Source: Miltoncostaea sp963770865 (GTDB lineage: Bacteria; Actinomycetota; Thermoleophilia; Miltoncostaeales; Miltoncostaeaceae). From it: 64,000 bases of DNA. This document shows, in pieces, positions 51,565-61,559 of this stretch; positions within the stretch are counted from its first letter, which is position 1; every line of letters starts with the position of its first letter. The stretch is from positions 115,048-179,047 of the forward strand of contig CAVYRD010000006.1 of the NCBI GenBank assembly GCA_963770865.1, given 5' to 3'. The position numbers were made by a program, and so were the translations under genes. Under the pieces are notes generated by a model that did no database searches, was not told the DNA's origin, and worked only from the letters and a program-made list of their open reading frames with translations.

Positions 51565-54319
51565 GCGGTTCGCCTCGGGCCGCCGGCGCTCCCCGGACGG
51601 TGGACGAAGGCGCCGCCGCGCGCGGCGGGAGTCCCTCGAGGCCGGGCGCGGCGCCCCCCGACCGAGGATGGTCCAGACGCACCGCCGTCAGCTTGTACTG
51701 GGGGCATCCGCTGACGGGGTCGGTGTGGGGTCCGACCAGGCGGTTGGCGTGGGTCTCCGGGTGATGGAAGGAGAGGAAGAGCACCCCCGGGGGGACCCGC
51801 TCTGAGGGCTCGGCGGCGACGTTCACAGCCCCCCATCGGCTCGCGAGTCGGACCGGTTGGCCATGCTCGACCCCCTCACGAGCGGCGTCGAGGGGGTTGA
51901 TCTCGAGGACATCGCACGGCGCAAGGAGATGGTTGGGCGTGCGCCGGGTCATCGTCCCGACGTTGAGGTGCTCCAGCACGCGTCCCGTGATCAGACGGTA
52001 GGGGAACCCCGGCACCTCGTGCTCGGGGCTGGGCGCGAAGTCGAGTACCGCAAGCGGCGCGGGCGTCGGGAAGCGATCGAGGTGGAGCCGCGGCGTGCCG
52101 GGATGATCGCGGGCCGGGCACGGCCACTGGAGTCCGTCCGGCTCCAATCGATCGAGCCGGAGCCCGCCGAACGCGGCCGGGGCGACGGCGGCGATCTCGG
52201 CGAGGACGTCCGCGGGGCCGCGGTAGTCCCAGGCGGATCCGAGCGCCCGGGCGACGTCGCGGACCACCTCCCAGTCCGGCCGCGCCATGCCCGGCGGCGG
52301 TAGCGCAGCCCGCACCCGCTGCACCCGCCGCTCGGCGTTCGTGAACGTTCCGTCCTGCTCGAGCCAGCCGGCCGCCGGCAGGACGAGGTGCGCCAGCGCG
52401 GCGGTCTCGCTGGGGAAGATGTCCTGGACCACCAGGAGGTCGAGGCCCCTCAGCGCCGCGAGCATGCCGTCCTGGTCCGGCCCGCTCTGGGCGAGGTCCC
52501 AGCCCTGCGCCCACAGGGCGCGGATCTCGCCGCGCTCAGCGGCCCGGATCATGCGGGTCTCGGTGAGCCCGGGCTCGGGAGGGGGCGCGGCACCCCAGAC
52601 CTCCCTCAGCCGCTCGCGGACGGCCGGGTCGTCCAGCGGCTGGTAACCGGTCACCTGGTCCGGCATGCACCCCATGTCAACGCAGCCCTGCACGTTGTTC
52701 TGGCCGCGCAGGGGGAGCATTCCCGCGCCCATCCGGCCGATGCTGCCCGTGAGCAGGCCGAGGTTGGCCAGCGCCCGCACCGAGTCCACTCCCTGCGTCA
52801 GCTCGGAGAGGCCGATGCCGTGGACGAAGAGCAGCGGGCCGCCGGCCAGCACGTCGGCGGCGGCCGCGAGGGCCTCGGGCTCCACGCCGACCGCCCCCGC
52901 ATCCGCCGCCGGGTCGCGGGCCAGTAGGTGCGCCCTCAGCCCGTCGAGGCCGACGGTCCGCTCATCGAGGTAGGCCTGGTCGATCGCGCCGCGGTCCAGC
53001 AGCTCCCGGGCGAGGGCGTTCAGGAGGGGCACGTTGCCACCGGGGTCCACCGGCAGGTGCACGCGCGCCACCCGGGCGAGCTCGGTGCGCCGGGGATCGA
53101 TGACGACCAGCGGCGTGCCCGCGAGGGTCGCCTGGAGGATCCTCGCGCCGATGACCGGGTGGGCCTCGGTGGCGTTGGCGCCCGCCACGACGATGGCGCG
53201 GGCCAGCTCGATGTCGTCGAAGCAGGCGCTGGCCGCGCCGGTCCCGGTGGCGGCCTTCAGCGCGACCGCGGTGGAGGAGTGGCAGACGCGGGCGCAGCAG
53301 TCGACGTTGTTCGTGCCGATGACCGAGCGGGCCAGCTTCTGGAGCAGGTACGAACCCTCGTTGGTCGTCCGCGCCGAGGCCAGCGCCCCGAATGCGTCCG
53401 GGCCGTGCTCGGCGCGCAGGGACGCCAGCCGCTCGGCCAGCCAGCCGATCGCCGCCTCCCACGAGACCGGGCGCAGATCGCCCGACCCGTCCCGAAGGAG
53501 CGGCTCGGTCAGCCGATCGGGCGACGCCTGCCACGCGTGGGCGTAGCGGCCCTTGATGCAGAGGTGCCCCCGGTTCACGCGCGCGTCGGCGACGCCCCCC
53601 ACGCGGGCGATCCGCCCGTCGGAGACCGACACCTCCACGCGACAGCCGACCCCGCAGTACCCGCAGGTCGAGAGCGTGGAGGACGCGGGCCGAGTCGGGT
53701 CGGCCCGGTCGCGATCCGTGATCGCGCCGGTCGGGCACGCGTCCACGCACGCTCCGCAGGAGACGCAGTCGCTCTCGGCGAATCGCTCGCCGGATCCTGC
53801 GACCAGCCGCGCACCCGCGCCGCGTCCCTCGATCCCGTAGACGAAACGCCCCTGGACCTCCTCGCACGTGCGCACGCAGCGCCGGCACGTGACGCACGCG
53901 TCGGGGTCGAACCGCAGGTACGGGTGGCTCGCGTCGACCCGGCCCGGTCCCTCGGGACGACCGGTTCCGGTGTCCACGCCCAGGCGCCCGGCGAGCGTCG
54001 CGAACTCCCCCGTCGCCGGGAGCGCACCCGCCGGGTGGGCGGCGGCCTCGAGGGCCAGGAGGTCGCGCCGCAGGGCACGCAACGCCGGCGTGTCGGTGAC
54101 GATCTCCGCCCCATCGGAGAGCACCGTGTGACAGGCGGCCTGCAGACGGCCCGCGCCGGATACCTCCACCAGGCAGAGCCGGCACCCTCCCTCGGGTGTG
54201 AGCCCAGGGTGGTGGCAGAGCGTGGGGATGTCGATGCCGGCCCGTTCGGCGACGGCGAGGATGGTCTCCCCGGGCGAGAACGTGACCGGGCGCCCGTCGA
54301 TCGCCGCCGTCGAGGTCAC
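51473..54319 (-). CDS. fdhA: NAD-linked formate dehydrogenase, molybdenum alpha subunit
   Basis: About 900 native residues in a frame of 948. Domains: a 2Fe-2S ferredoxin start (IPTLCHHPGLTPEGGCRLCL), a His/Cys and two 4Fe-4S clusters (CVTCRRCVRTCEEVQ; CVSCGACVDACPTGA), the MopB 4Fe-4S motif CGYCGVGC, the molybdopterin core (VDCCARVCHSSTAVALKA, in which the Cys of RVCHS takes the place of selenocysteine) and a C-terminal MopB domain (RVLEHLNVGTMTRRTPNHL). The natural end is probably near SGCPQYKLTAVRLD at 51640; the 60-residue tail after it overlaps another relic antisense. The GTG start overlaps the partner gene by four bases. It oxidises formate to CO2 and passes electrons to the NuoEF-like subunit. 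Confidence 0.9.
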   Translation of the reverse strand: MTSTAAIDGRPVTFSPGETILAVAERAGIDIPTLCHHPGLTPEGGCRLCLVEVSGAGRLQAACHTVLSDGAEIVTDTPALRALRRDLLALEAAAHPAGALPATGEFATLAGRLGVDTGTGRPEGPGRVDASHPYLRFDPDACVTCRRCVRTCEEVQGRFVYGIEGRGAGARLVAGSGERFAESDCVSCGACVDACPTGAITDRDRADPTRPASSTLSTCGYCGVGCRVEVSVSDGRIARVGGVADARVNRGHLCIKGRYAHAWQASPDRLTEPLLRDGSGDLRPVSWEAAIGWLAERLASLRAEHGPDAFGALASARTTNEGSYLLQKLARSVIGTNNVDCCARVCHSSTAVALKAATGTGAASACFDDIELARAIVVAGANATEAHPVIGARILQATLAGTPLVVIDPRRTELARVARVHLPVDPGGNVPLLNALARELLDRGAIDQAYLDERTVGLDGLRAHLLARDPAADAGAVGVEPEALAAAADVLAGGPLLFVHGIGLSELTQGVDSVRALANLGLLTGSIGRMGAGMLPLRGQNNVQGCVDMGCMPDQVTGYQPLDDPAVRERLREVWGAAPPPEPGLTETRMIRAAERGEIRALWAQGWDLAQSGPDQDGMLAALRGLDLLVVQDIFPSETAALAHLVLPAAGWLEQDGTFTNAERRVQRVRAALPPPGMARPDWEVVRDVARALGSAWDYRGPADVLAEIAAVAPAAFGGLRLDRLEPDGLQWPCPARDHPGTPRLHLDRFPTPAPLAVLDFAPSPEHEVPGFPYRLITGRVLEHLNVGTMTRRTPNHLLAPCDVLEINPLDAAREGVEHGQPVRLASRWGAVNVAAEPSERVPPGVLFLSFHHPETHANRLVGPHTDPVSGCPQYKLTAVRLDHPRSGGAAPGLEGLPPRAAAPSSTVRGAPAARGEPLSRRRRVGRTPSGSRGARWSRPCCGRSGRG

Positions 54320-55985
54320 GGTGCGGCTTCCGCGGCGGCGATGCGATCCCCGAACAGCTCGAGCAGGCGCCGCACCGGCCTGGGGATCCCCTGGCCGAAG
54401 CCGCAGGCGCTGGCCGTCTCGATGACCTCGAGCAGTCGCTCGAGCTCGCCGCGGGCGCTCGTCAGCCCCTCGCCGGCCAGCTCGAGCGCGCGAGCCGACC
54501 CCAGGCGGCAGGGCGTGCAGCGCCCACACGACTCGGCCGCCATGAACCGCAGCCAGCCGAGCATGAGCGCACCGAGGTCCGCGTCATCGGGCACGGCGAC
54601 GAGGCCGCCGTGACCGAGCACGAGGTCGCGTCGCGCCATCGCCTCGAAGCACACCGCCACATCCCACTCCGACGGCGGGACGACGCTCCCCATCGGGCCG
54701 CCCACGAGAACCGCCGCGAGGGGGGACGCACCCGCCGGTCCGCCTCCCTCCTCCTCGATCACCTCTCGCAGCGACAGACCCATCTCCACCTCCACGACGC
54801 CGGGCCGCGCGAAGCCGTGGTTCAGGCAGATGGCCGTGGTGCCCGGCGACGCCGCGGTGCCGAGCGCCGAGTAGGCGTCCGGGCCGTGCTCGACGATCCA
54901 CGGGCACGCTGACGAGGGTCTCGACGTTGTCCACGACCGTCGGCTGCCCGTGCAGCCCGGCGTCCACCGGATACGGGGGGCGCAGGCGCACCTCGCAGCG
55001 GCGCCCCTCCAGCGCCTCCAGCAGGGCGGTCTCCTCGCCGCAGACATAGCTGCCGAGCCCGGAGACGACCCGGACGTCGAACGCGAATCCGGAGCCGAGC
55101 ACCGACCTCGCCCAGGATGCCGGCGGCCCGCGCCGCGACGACGGCGCGTCGCAGGCTGGCGGCCGCGTCCGGGTACTCCGAGCGCACGAAGGCGATGCCC
55201 TCCCCCGCCCCGACCGCGTAGGCGCACAGGAGCATGCCTTCCAGGACGCCGTGGGGGTCCTCTTCCATCAGCAGCCGATCGATGAACGAGCCCGGATCGC
55301 CCTCGTCGCCGTTGGCGACGACGTAGCGCACATCCCCCGCCGCCTGCGCCGCTCGACGCCACTTCCGCCCCGTCGGAAATCCCGCTCCGCCCCGCCCGCG
55401 CAAGCCCGACCGCTCGACGTCCGCCAAGAGCGCCTCGGGCGGCAGGCGGAGCGCCTTCTCGAGCGCCGAATAGGCGCCGTCGGCCCGAGCCCGCTCGAGC
55501 TCGGCGAAGGCTCCGCGCCCCAACCGCCGAGTGACGATGCGGACCCGGGAGCGGGCCCGCACGCTCGGGGGCGTGACGCCGCCGGCCGACGTTTCGAGCA
55601 CCCCCGTGGCATCGGCGCCCGTGCTCGGGGCCACCACGCGTCCGTCGCGCAGGAGCACGGCCGGGGACCGGTCGCAATGGCCGAGACAGTGGACGGTGCG
55701 CACGCTTGTCCGCGTCGCGAGATCGGCCGCCAGCCGCTCCCCGCCCGCGAGGGCGCAGGACGTACCCACGCAGACCCGAGCCTCGGCCGGGCCCTGCGCC
55801 AGATCGGCATACGAGGAGACCGCCGCACGCAGCGCCGCCACGGGGACCCCGGTCACGCGCGCGAGCTCGACCAGGTCGGCGGGGCCGAGCGGGCGGCCGA
55901 GGCGCTCCACCATCTCCCGCGCCCGCTCGAGCGGAGCCGAATCAGCCCTCAGGGCCGCCAACCGAGCCAACGTCGTGCCAGCCAT
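54316..55985 (-). CDS. formate dehydrogenase NAD-reducing subunit, fused NuoE-NuoF, two frameshifts
   Basis: Residues 1-130 are a NuoE-like 2Fe-2S domain (CVGTSCALAGG and VHCLGHCDRSP give the four Cys). The rest is NuoF: GLRGRGGAGFPTGRKWR (FMN/NADH), VANGDEGDPGSFIDR, and the 4Fe-4S motif SCGRCTPCRLG at the C-terminus. The frame shifts near 55107 (after ILGEV) and near 54895 (after NVETLVSVP); joined, the protein has about 555 residues. It takes electrons from the alpha subunit and reduces NAD. The ATG at 55985 is clear. Being first in the operon, it faces the divergent phosphatase gene across 331 bases. Confidence 0.85.
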
Positions 55986-56316
55986 GGTTGCGAGGTTCCC
56001 AGATGCCCGTGACCGTCGCTAGGAGGCCTCGTTCACACGGGTGGGCGGGAGAAACCCGGGGTCGAGTGAGCAATCCCACCGAGCCGCCTGCACCGCCCGC
56101 AGGTGGGGCGCCTATGACAACGAGCGGCCCGCGGCCGTGGCAGTAGTTCTCCGACGCGCGCCTGGCAGCTTCCACCGATGCACGCCGGAGCCCGGGCAAG
56201 GAATCTCCTGCGGGGGAAGACCGGTTGGAAGGGATGCCGCTCATGACGATGGCCGACGAGCCCGGGCAGCGCACGTCTGCGGCCCGCCGCGCCCGCCAAT
56301 CGAGGCGAGCGCGAGC
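55986..56316. other. divergent intergenic region
   Basis: No gene is assigned. It must hold the promoters for the formate dehydrogenase operon (minus) and the phosphatase-kinase operon (plus). An uninterrupted reading on the plus strand from 56242 is short and basic and looks non-native. I see no known riboswitch. Confidence 0.35.
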
Positions 56317-57146
56317 ATGAGCCCCCAACTCGGCAGGGCTGGAGCGGCGGGCGCGCGAGCGAGCGACGGGGCGCTCCTGCTCGCCGCGGAGCACGCCGTG
56401 GACGTGGGCGCGCGCATCCTTCGTCGGGGGCGCTCGCATATCGGTGCGCTCGTCCCGAAGGGGGACCGCGACTTCGCCACCGAGGTTGACGTGCGGATCG
56501 AGTCGGAGATCCGGGCGTGCCTGGCCTCTGCCACACCCGACATCCTGCTCCTGGGCGAGGAGGCCGGCGGATCGACCGGCGGTCGGGCGCGTTGGGTGCT
56601 CGACCCGATCGACGGTACGGTCAACTTCTCCAAGGACAGCCCGCTGTGCGCGATCTCCCTTTCTCTGATCGTCGGCGGGGAGCCCGTCATCGGCATCGTG
56701 GACGCGCCGTTCCTCGGCGAGCGGTTCGTGGCCCGCCGTGGCGGTGGGGCGGCCCTGAATGGCGCGCGTATCACCGTCGCCGACACGGGCGATCTGCTCG
56801 ATGCGGTGGTCGGCGTGGCCGACTTCAAGGTGGGCTCGGGATCCGAGGGGGAGAACCGCCTGCATCTCGCGGTGCTGGCGCGCCTCGCCCGGGAGAGCCT
56901 CCGGGTCAGGATGCTCGGGTCGGCGGCGCTCGACTGGCCTGGCTCGCGGCCGGGCGCCTCGGCGCGAGCGTGATGTTCTCGAACCTGCCCTGGGACGTCA
57001 CCGCGGGGCTCCTGCTCGTGCGCGAGGCGGGCGGCACGGTCAGCGACTTCGACGGGTCCCGTCACACCGCAGCGTCCCGCTACACGATCGCATCGGCCCC
57101 CTCGCTCACGGACGGGATCTGTCGCATCGTGAGGGAGGCGATGTGA
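56317..57146 (+). CDS. inositol monophosphatase-family phosphatase, one frameshift
   Basis: The metal-binding motifs of the IMPase/FBPase superfamily are present: DFATEVDVRIESEI, LGEEAGGS (Glu ligand), WVLDPIDGTVNFSKD (the DPIDGT signature) and, after the shift, PWDVTAGLLLVREAGG (WDxxAG). The frame breaks near 56934: one C appears to be missing in GACCTGGCC, and the repaired reading is ALDLAWLAAGRLGAS. About 276 residues. Substrates could be inositol phosphate, histidinol phosphate or a sugar phosphate. The stop overlaps the start of the kinase gene (GTGA). Confidence 0.85.
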
Positions 57147-58270
57147 CCGACGACGGTGAGCCGCTACCCCTCGCCCCGCTGCACCGGCGTGACGGGCGCA
57201 TCGCGGTGTTCGCGCCCTCGCCGATACTCACGATCACCATCGAGAGGCAGGGGGGCCGTCCGGACGTGCACCTGCACCCCGGCGGGCAGGGCTTCTGGGT
57301 CGCTCGCCTCGCGGCGACACTCGGCGCGGACGTCGTTCTGTGCTGCGCGCTCGGCGGGGAGCCGGGGCTGGTCCTACGGGGCCTGATGCAGGCCCAGCCC
57401 ATCACCCTGCGGGCGGCGCCGACGGTCACCCCGAACGGCGTGTACATCCATGACCGGCGCAGCGGGACTCGCGCAGAGATCGCCGAGGTGGAGGGCTGGC
57501 CCCTCGGCCGGCATGCGGCCGACGAGCTCTACGGCATCGCCCTCGCCGCCGGTCTCGACGCCGACATCACGCTGGTGACCGGCTGCCAGCCGGACGACGT
57601 CGTTGAGGCCGGACTCTACCGCCGGCTCGTCGCGGACCTCCGCGCGAATGGGAAGACCGTCATCGCAGACCTGACCGGGCCTCCCCTTGGGCGACCCTGG
57701 AGGGCGGCGTCGAGCTCCTCAAGCTGAGCGACGAGGAGATCGTCGCGGAGGGCTATGCCTCAGCATCTCTCGCTCCCGGACCACTGTGACGGGGCGGAGC
57801 GGCTGCTCTCCGCGAATGCACGGCATGTGCTCGTCACGCGGGCGGCCCAGCCGGCGCTCCTCTTCAGCGACGACGACCGAAGGGAACGGCACGAGCTCGT
57901 GGCGCCGGTGTTCGAGGCCCTCGATCATCGAGGCACCGGGGACTCGCTGGTCGCGGCGACGGGCGTCGGCCTCGCCAGGGGCCTCGCCATGACGCAGGCG
58001 CTGCGCCTCGGTGTGGCGGCCGGCGCCCTCAACGCCACCCGGCGCGGCCTGGGCACCGGCACGCGCGACGAGATCGAAAGACTGGCCGCCCACGTGACGT
58101 CCGCCCCGTCACGGTCAGCGCCGATGCCGGATCCGCCGGGACATGACGCATGCGCCGCTGCGCGCGGGAGCTCTCACGTCGGCGTGCCGAGGCGCATCCT
58201 GAACGATCGGCCGATGACAAAGCGCGGACCCGCTCGGAAACAGCTCCGCGGCTCGGATCCGACGCAGTGA
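57143..58270 (+). CDS. PfkB-family sugar kinase, at least two frameshifts
   Basis: The N-terminal part (IAVFAPSPILTITIERQGGR, HLHPGGQGFWVARLAATLGA, with GGQG as the sugar-binding glycines) resembles the 1-phosphofructokinase/tagatose kinase branch of PfkB. The frame breaks near 57690 (after VIADLTGPPL) and near 57780; joined, it continues EGGVELLKLSDEEIVAEGYA and VLVTRAAQPALLFSDDDRRE, with the ATP/anion-hole signature DHRGTGDSLVAATGVGLARG holding the catalytic Asp. The native end is probably near RDEIERLAAHVT at 58096; the open frame to 58270 adds a non-native tail. Coupled to the phosphatase gene by a 4-nt overlap. Confidence 0.75.
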
Positions 58271-58495
58271 ACTGACGGGTCATGCGATCCGGCTTCTTGG
58301 AAGAGCTCTTGGAACTCACCAGGAGCCAGAGTCGAAGCAGATCGATCCCTTGGGCACCGGTGCGAGCACCCATTACAGCGGGCGCGTGAGGACTCCGCGG
58401 CGATCCGTAGTCCTCCGCCCACCTATCCGTGCCGGGACGGACGGCAAGGGGCCCCGTGCGGCGCAGGCTGGATGCCACGTCGAAAGGGTGGGGCG
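58271..58495. other. short intergenic region
   Basis: About 225 bases without a recognised gene or RNA. AAAGGGTGGGGCG at its right end is the ribosome site of the next gene. Confidence 0.3.
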
Positions 58496-58684
58496 GTGAG
58501 CCGTTCGCGAAAGGTCATGTGGGGGTGTGCCGCCATCGTTCTCGTGGCGGTCGTTCTGGCTCTCGCCTACGCCACCCCGGTCTTCCTGCTGTTCGTCCTC
58601 CCCTGCGCGGTGATGATCGGGGCGATGGCCTGGACGATGTGGGGCGGGGCGGGTGGCGGCTCACGCCACGGCGGCAACGGCTAA
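58496..58684 (+). CDS. small membrane protein, 62 aa
   Basis: From the GTG at 58496 the protein has two hydrophobic helices (WGCAAIVLVAVVLALAYA and PVFLLFVLPCAVMIGAMAW) separated by a single Thr-Pro turn, with a Gly-rich tail. A good ribosome site supports this start. No family is recognised. Confidence 0.55.
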   Translation: MSRSRKVMWGCAAIVLVAVVLALAYATPVFLLFVLPCAVMIGAMAWTMWGGAGGGSRHGGNG

Positions 58685-58744
58685 GGCACGCACGAGTGGT
58701 CTGAGCGATCTCCCCGGCCCCCCGTCGCGACCGGTGGCCGCCCG

Positions 58745-59192
58745 TCACTTCTCGTGGGCGTGAACGACGAGTACGTCGCAGCCGGCGCGCCGTGCGATGC
58801 GGTCGCTCGGCGATCCGACGCCGCCGAGCAGGCCCCGGCCGTCAGCGCCGACGACGATCACATCGGCTCCCTGCCAGCCTCTCGGCGGCGGCGAGGGTCT
58901 CGGTGACCACGCCGCCCATGGCCGCGACGCGCCGCACCTCGATGCCGCGGCGCGAGAGGAAGCACCGCGCCTCCTCGAGCAGGACCGCTTGGCGCCGGCG
59001 CTCCTCGACGAAGGGCCCGAGCCGCGAGCTCACGCCGGGCTCCGGCATCACGGTCACGACACTCACCTCGTCGCCGCGCCGCGCAAGCTCGGCGACCCGC
59101 CGGAGCGCGGCGTGCGCCGAGGGGGAGCCGTCATAGGGAACGAGCAGGCGCTTCGTCTCGCTCGCAACGTCCGCAGCGGGGGACGACGCCAC
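58745..59192 (-). CDS. universal stress protein (UspA family), one frameshift
   Basis: A GTG at 59192 starts TKRLLVPYDGSPSAHAALRR, the first strand and DGS nucleotide site of UspA. The reading continues VSVVTVMPEPGVS and VTETLAAAERLAG. An extra base near 58870 shifts the frame; beyond it the sequence reads DVIVVGADGRGLLGGVGSPS and RAGCDVLVVHAHEK to the stop at 58745. The G-2x-G-9x-G(S/T) ATP motif is represented by GADGRGLLGGVGSPS. About 148 residues, the normal single-domain length. Confidence 0.85.
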
Positions 59193-59211
59193 CTCGCCCC
59201 TCCCTTCCCGC

Positions 59212-60513
59212 TCACCGAATACAGGAGGCGGGGTAGTCCGTCTCCTGCACGATCTCGCAGTGTCCGCCGCCGTCGAGCGCGACGGCGAAGCGCGAGGGGC
59301 CGTAGTAGTTGACGTGCAGCCCGTCCGCCGAGCGCATGACGGCCCAGTCGCTCACCAGTCCGAGCCCGCGCGGGCTGTTGACGCTGCAGCAGTTGAGTTC
59401 CGGGCTGCCGGCGCGGGACTGGAAGACGATGTGGTGCGCGCTGGCGAAGCGCATGCCGTCCGACGGCGTGTTGTAGGTCGCCCATCGGCCGGTGCGCGAG
59501 TGCATGCCGAGGACGGAGTTCAGCGTGGACAGCTCGGCCTCGTCCGCCGCGACGCAGTCCCCCGTGAGCTTCAGCATCTCGACGCACATGGCGATCCAGG
59601 CGATGGTGCAGCAGGTCTCGATGGCGCGCGGGTCGTACGGGTTGCCCGTGGCCTTCTCGCCGGAGGAGAAGCCGCCGTTGTTGTGGCGGTCGCCCTCGAC
59701 GATGCTCCACCAGATGCGCTCGAAGGCGCGGCGATAGTCGTCGTTGCCCGTGATCGCGTGCAGCTCGGCGAGCGCCAGGACGGAGTGCAGCGCCTCCCAG
59801 CGCGGCTCGGGCATCTCGAAGAACGCCTTGCCGTTCAGCGCCAAAGTGATGAAGTCGCCGGCCGCCGCGAACTCGCCGATGATCTGCTTCGCCAGCCGCA
59901 GATACTGCTCGCAGCCCGTCCGGCGGTAGAGCATGGCCAGGGCGTGGACGGGCGCCAGGTTCTTCTCCGGCTCGCCCGTCTCGACCAGGCGCGGCGAGCG
60001 GTCGCCAAGATACGTGCGGCAGAACAGGTCCGCGATGCGGCGCGCGCAGGCCAGGGCGCGACGGTCGCCCGTCTGCTCGTGCCAGAGCATCAGGCCGAGC
60101 ATGACGTGGTAGTGGCCCCACGTGTCCCAGTTCCGGTGGTCGCGCGCAGGGTGGTGCGGGGAGCGGTTGGTCAGGTGCGAGTCCGTCGGCCACGGGCCGA
60201 GGTAGCCGTCCTCGGCCTGGAGGGCGATCAGGCGCGGTACGAAGTCTCGCAGGGCTGCCTCCAGCCGCGCGTCCCCGGTCAGGCGCAGCACCTGCACGGC
60301 CGAGGTGAGGTACTTGCCCGCGAACTCGCCGGCCCACGCGACCATGTCCCGGTACGGGCGCACGTCGCGGTCGGCAAATACCTCCAGCATGGCCGGGTTC
60401 GCCCGGGGCGCGACGAGCAGCCACTGGTCTGTGACGGCGCGCAGGTACTCCCCGACAACGCCGTCCATGCGGCAGGCGCTGAACTCGACGGGGCTGAGGG
60501 CTGGATCGCTCAT
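59212..60513 (-). CDS. GH127-like (beta-L-arabinofuranosidase family) hydrolase, 3'-truncated
   Basis: A 433-residue protein with an (alpha/alpha)6-barrel core: QWLLVAPRANPAMLEVFADR, GYLGPWPTDSHLTNRSPHHP, HYHVMLGLMLWHEQTGD, GGFSSGEKATGNPYDP, AIETCCTIAWIAMCVEML and the cysteine motif ELNCCSVNSPRGLGLVSDW, which corresponds to the catalytic Cys region of GH127. The family is normally about 600-650 residues with C-terminal beta domains, but here the frame stops at CIR soon after the barrel, 20 bases before the stress-protein start. The ATG at 60513 overlaps the URO-D gene by four bases. Confidence 0.75.
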   Translation of the reverse strand: MSDPALSPVEFSACRMDGVVGEYLRAVTDQWLLVAPRANPAMLEVFADRDVRPYRDMVAWAGEFAGKYLTSAVQVLRLTGDARLEAALRDFVPRLIALQAEDGYLGPWPTDSHLTNRSPHHPARDHRNWDTWGHYHVMLGLMLWHEQTGDRRALACARRIADLFCRTYLGDRSPRLVETGEPEKNLAPVHALAMLYRRTGCEQYLRLAKQIIGEFAAAGDFITLALNGKAFFEMPEPRWEALHSVLALAELHAITGNDDYRRAFERIWWSIVEGDRHNNGGFSSGEKATGNPYDPRAIETCCTIAWIAMCVEMLKLTGDCVAADEAELSTLNSVLGMHSRTGRWATYNTPSDGMRFASAHHIVFQSRAGSPELNCCSVNSPRGLGLVSDWAVMRSADGLHVNYYGPSRFAVALDGGGHCEIVQETDYPASCIR

Positions 60514-61559
60514 TGGGCCGCCCGGGGCGCGATCATCTCTTCAAAGTAGGCGACGATGTTCTCCACGGGCACCTCGATGCCCGGCGTCTTGGCGGGCGCG
60601 AAGACGTAGCCCCCGCCGCGCCCCATCTCCCGGGTGAGGCGCCGAGTCTCCGCCCGCACGGCGTCCGCCGTGCCGAAGGGCAGTATGCTCTGCGCGCCGA
60701 GCCCGCCCCAGAAGCGGATGTTCTTGCCATATTTCTTCTTCTGCGCGTAGATGTCCGCACACTCGGGCTGGCAGCTCCTCCATGCAGTCCAGACCGATCT
60801 CGATCAGATCGGGGATCACGTCCGTGTTGTCCCCGCACATGTGCATGATGGTGTAGATGCCGTGGTGGTGCACGCGCTCGTAGATGCGCTGCCAGCGCGG
60901 CTTGAAGAGCCGGCGCCAGCGCTCGGCGCCCATCAACATGCCGCGCTGCGCAGCGTGGTCGTCGGAGAAGCGGATGCAGTCCACGGGCGCCCCGGCCATC
61001 AGGTCCACGCTCTGGAGCAGCCAGTCGGTGATGCGGTCGAGCAGCTCCGCGACGAAGTCCTCATCCGTGGCCATGTCCATCAGCAGGTTCTCGAATCCGC
61101 GCAGGCTCCAGGCGCGCTCGAAGAGGCCGAAGTTGTGGATGATCATGCGGAAGCCGTTCTGCGTGCGGGCGAGTTCCGCCGGCCAGCGCGGGCGCACGTG
61201 CTTCGCGAAGTACTCTGGCAGGTCCGGCAGGCGGTAATCGCCCAGCTTCGGCTCCTTCAGCGGCCAGTCCACCAGGTGGTGCGTCGTGCCCATCATCCAC
61301 GCGCAGCCGAAGCAGTCCCGCTGCGAGCCGTCCGGCCCGGGCGTGAAGCCGGCCAGGGACATGAAGTTGTTCACGCCCGTGATCAGGGGCATGTAGTCAA
61401 CCAGCTTCTCCTGCCAGGACGGGCCGCCGTAGTGGCGCGTCAGGGCCTCGCCCTGCTCCGCCTTGATCCAGAAGACGTACGGCACGTACTCGGTTCTCCC
61501 GGGTACTGGAACGCCAGCTTGACGACGTCCCGCGGCGTCAGTGCTTCGCTCGTGCTCAC
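60510..61559 (-). CDS. uroporphyrinogen decarboxylase-like (URO-D superfamily) protein, two frameshifts
   Basis: From a GTG at 61559 the reading is STSEALTPRDVVKLAFQYPG; after a shift near 61497 it continues VPYVFWIKAEQGEALTRHYG, LTGVNNFM-like strands and CIRFSDDHAAQRGMLMG, then YERVHHHGIYTIMHMCGDN. After a second shift near 60765 it ends ECADIYAQKKKYGKNIRFWG, then FAPAKTPGIEVPVENIVAYF. This is the URO-D superfamily of methyltransferase-like proteins found in sugar or aromatic catabolic clusters, not haem synthesis. About 348 residues when repaired. Both ends overlap neighbours by four bases. Confidence 0.78.

Noticed and set aside
55986..56316. Riboswitch in the divergent region before the formate dehydrogenase genes
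   Set aside because: I looked for molybdenum-cofactor, cobalamin, glycine and TPP-type motifs on both strands and found no convincing match.
60510..61559. URO-D-like gene as hemE of haem synthesis
   Set aside because: The sequence lacks the typical hemE N-terminal motif and lies in a sugar-type catabolic operon with enolase-superfamily and GH127-like genes; it belongs to the wider superfamily.
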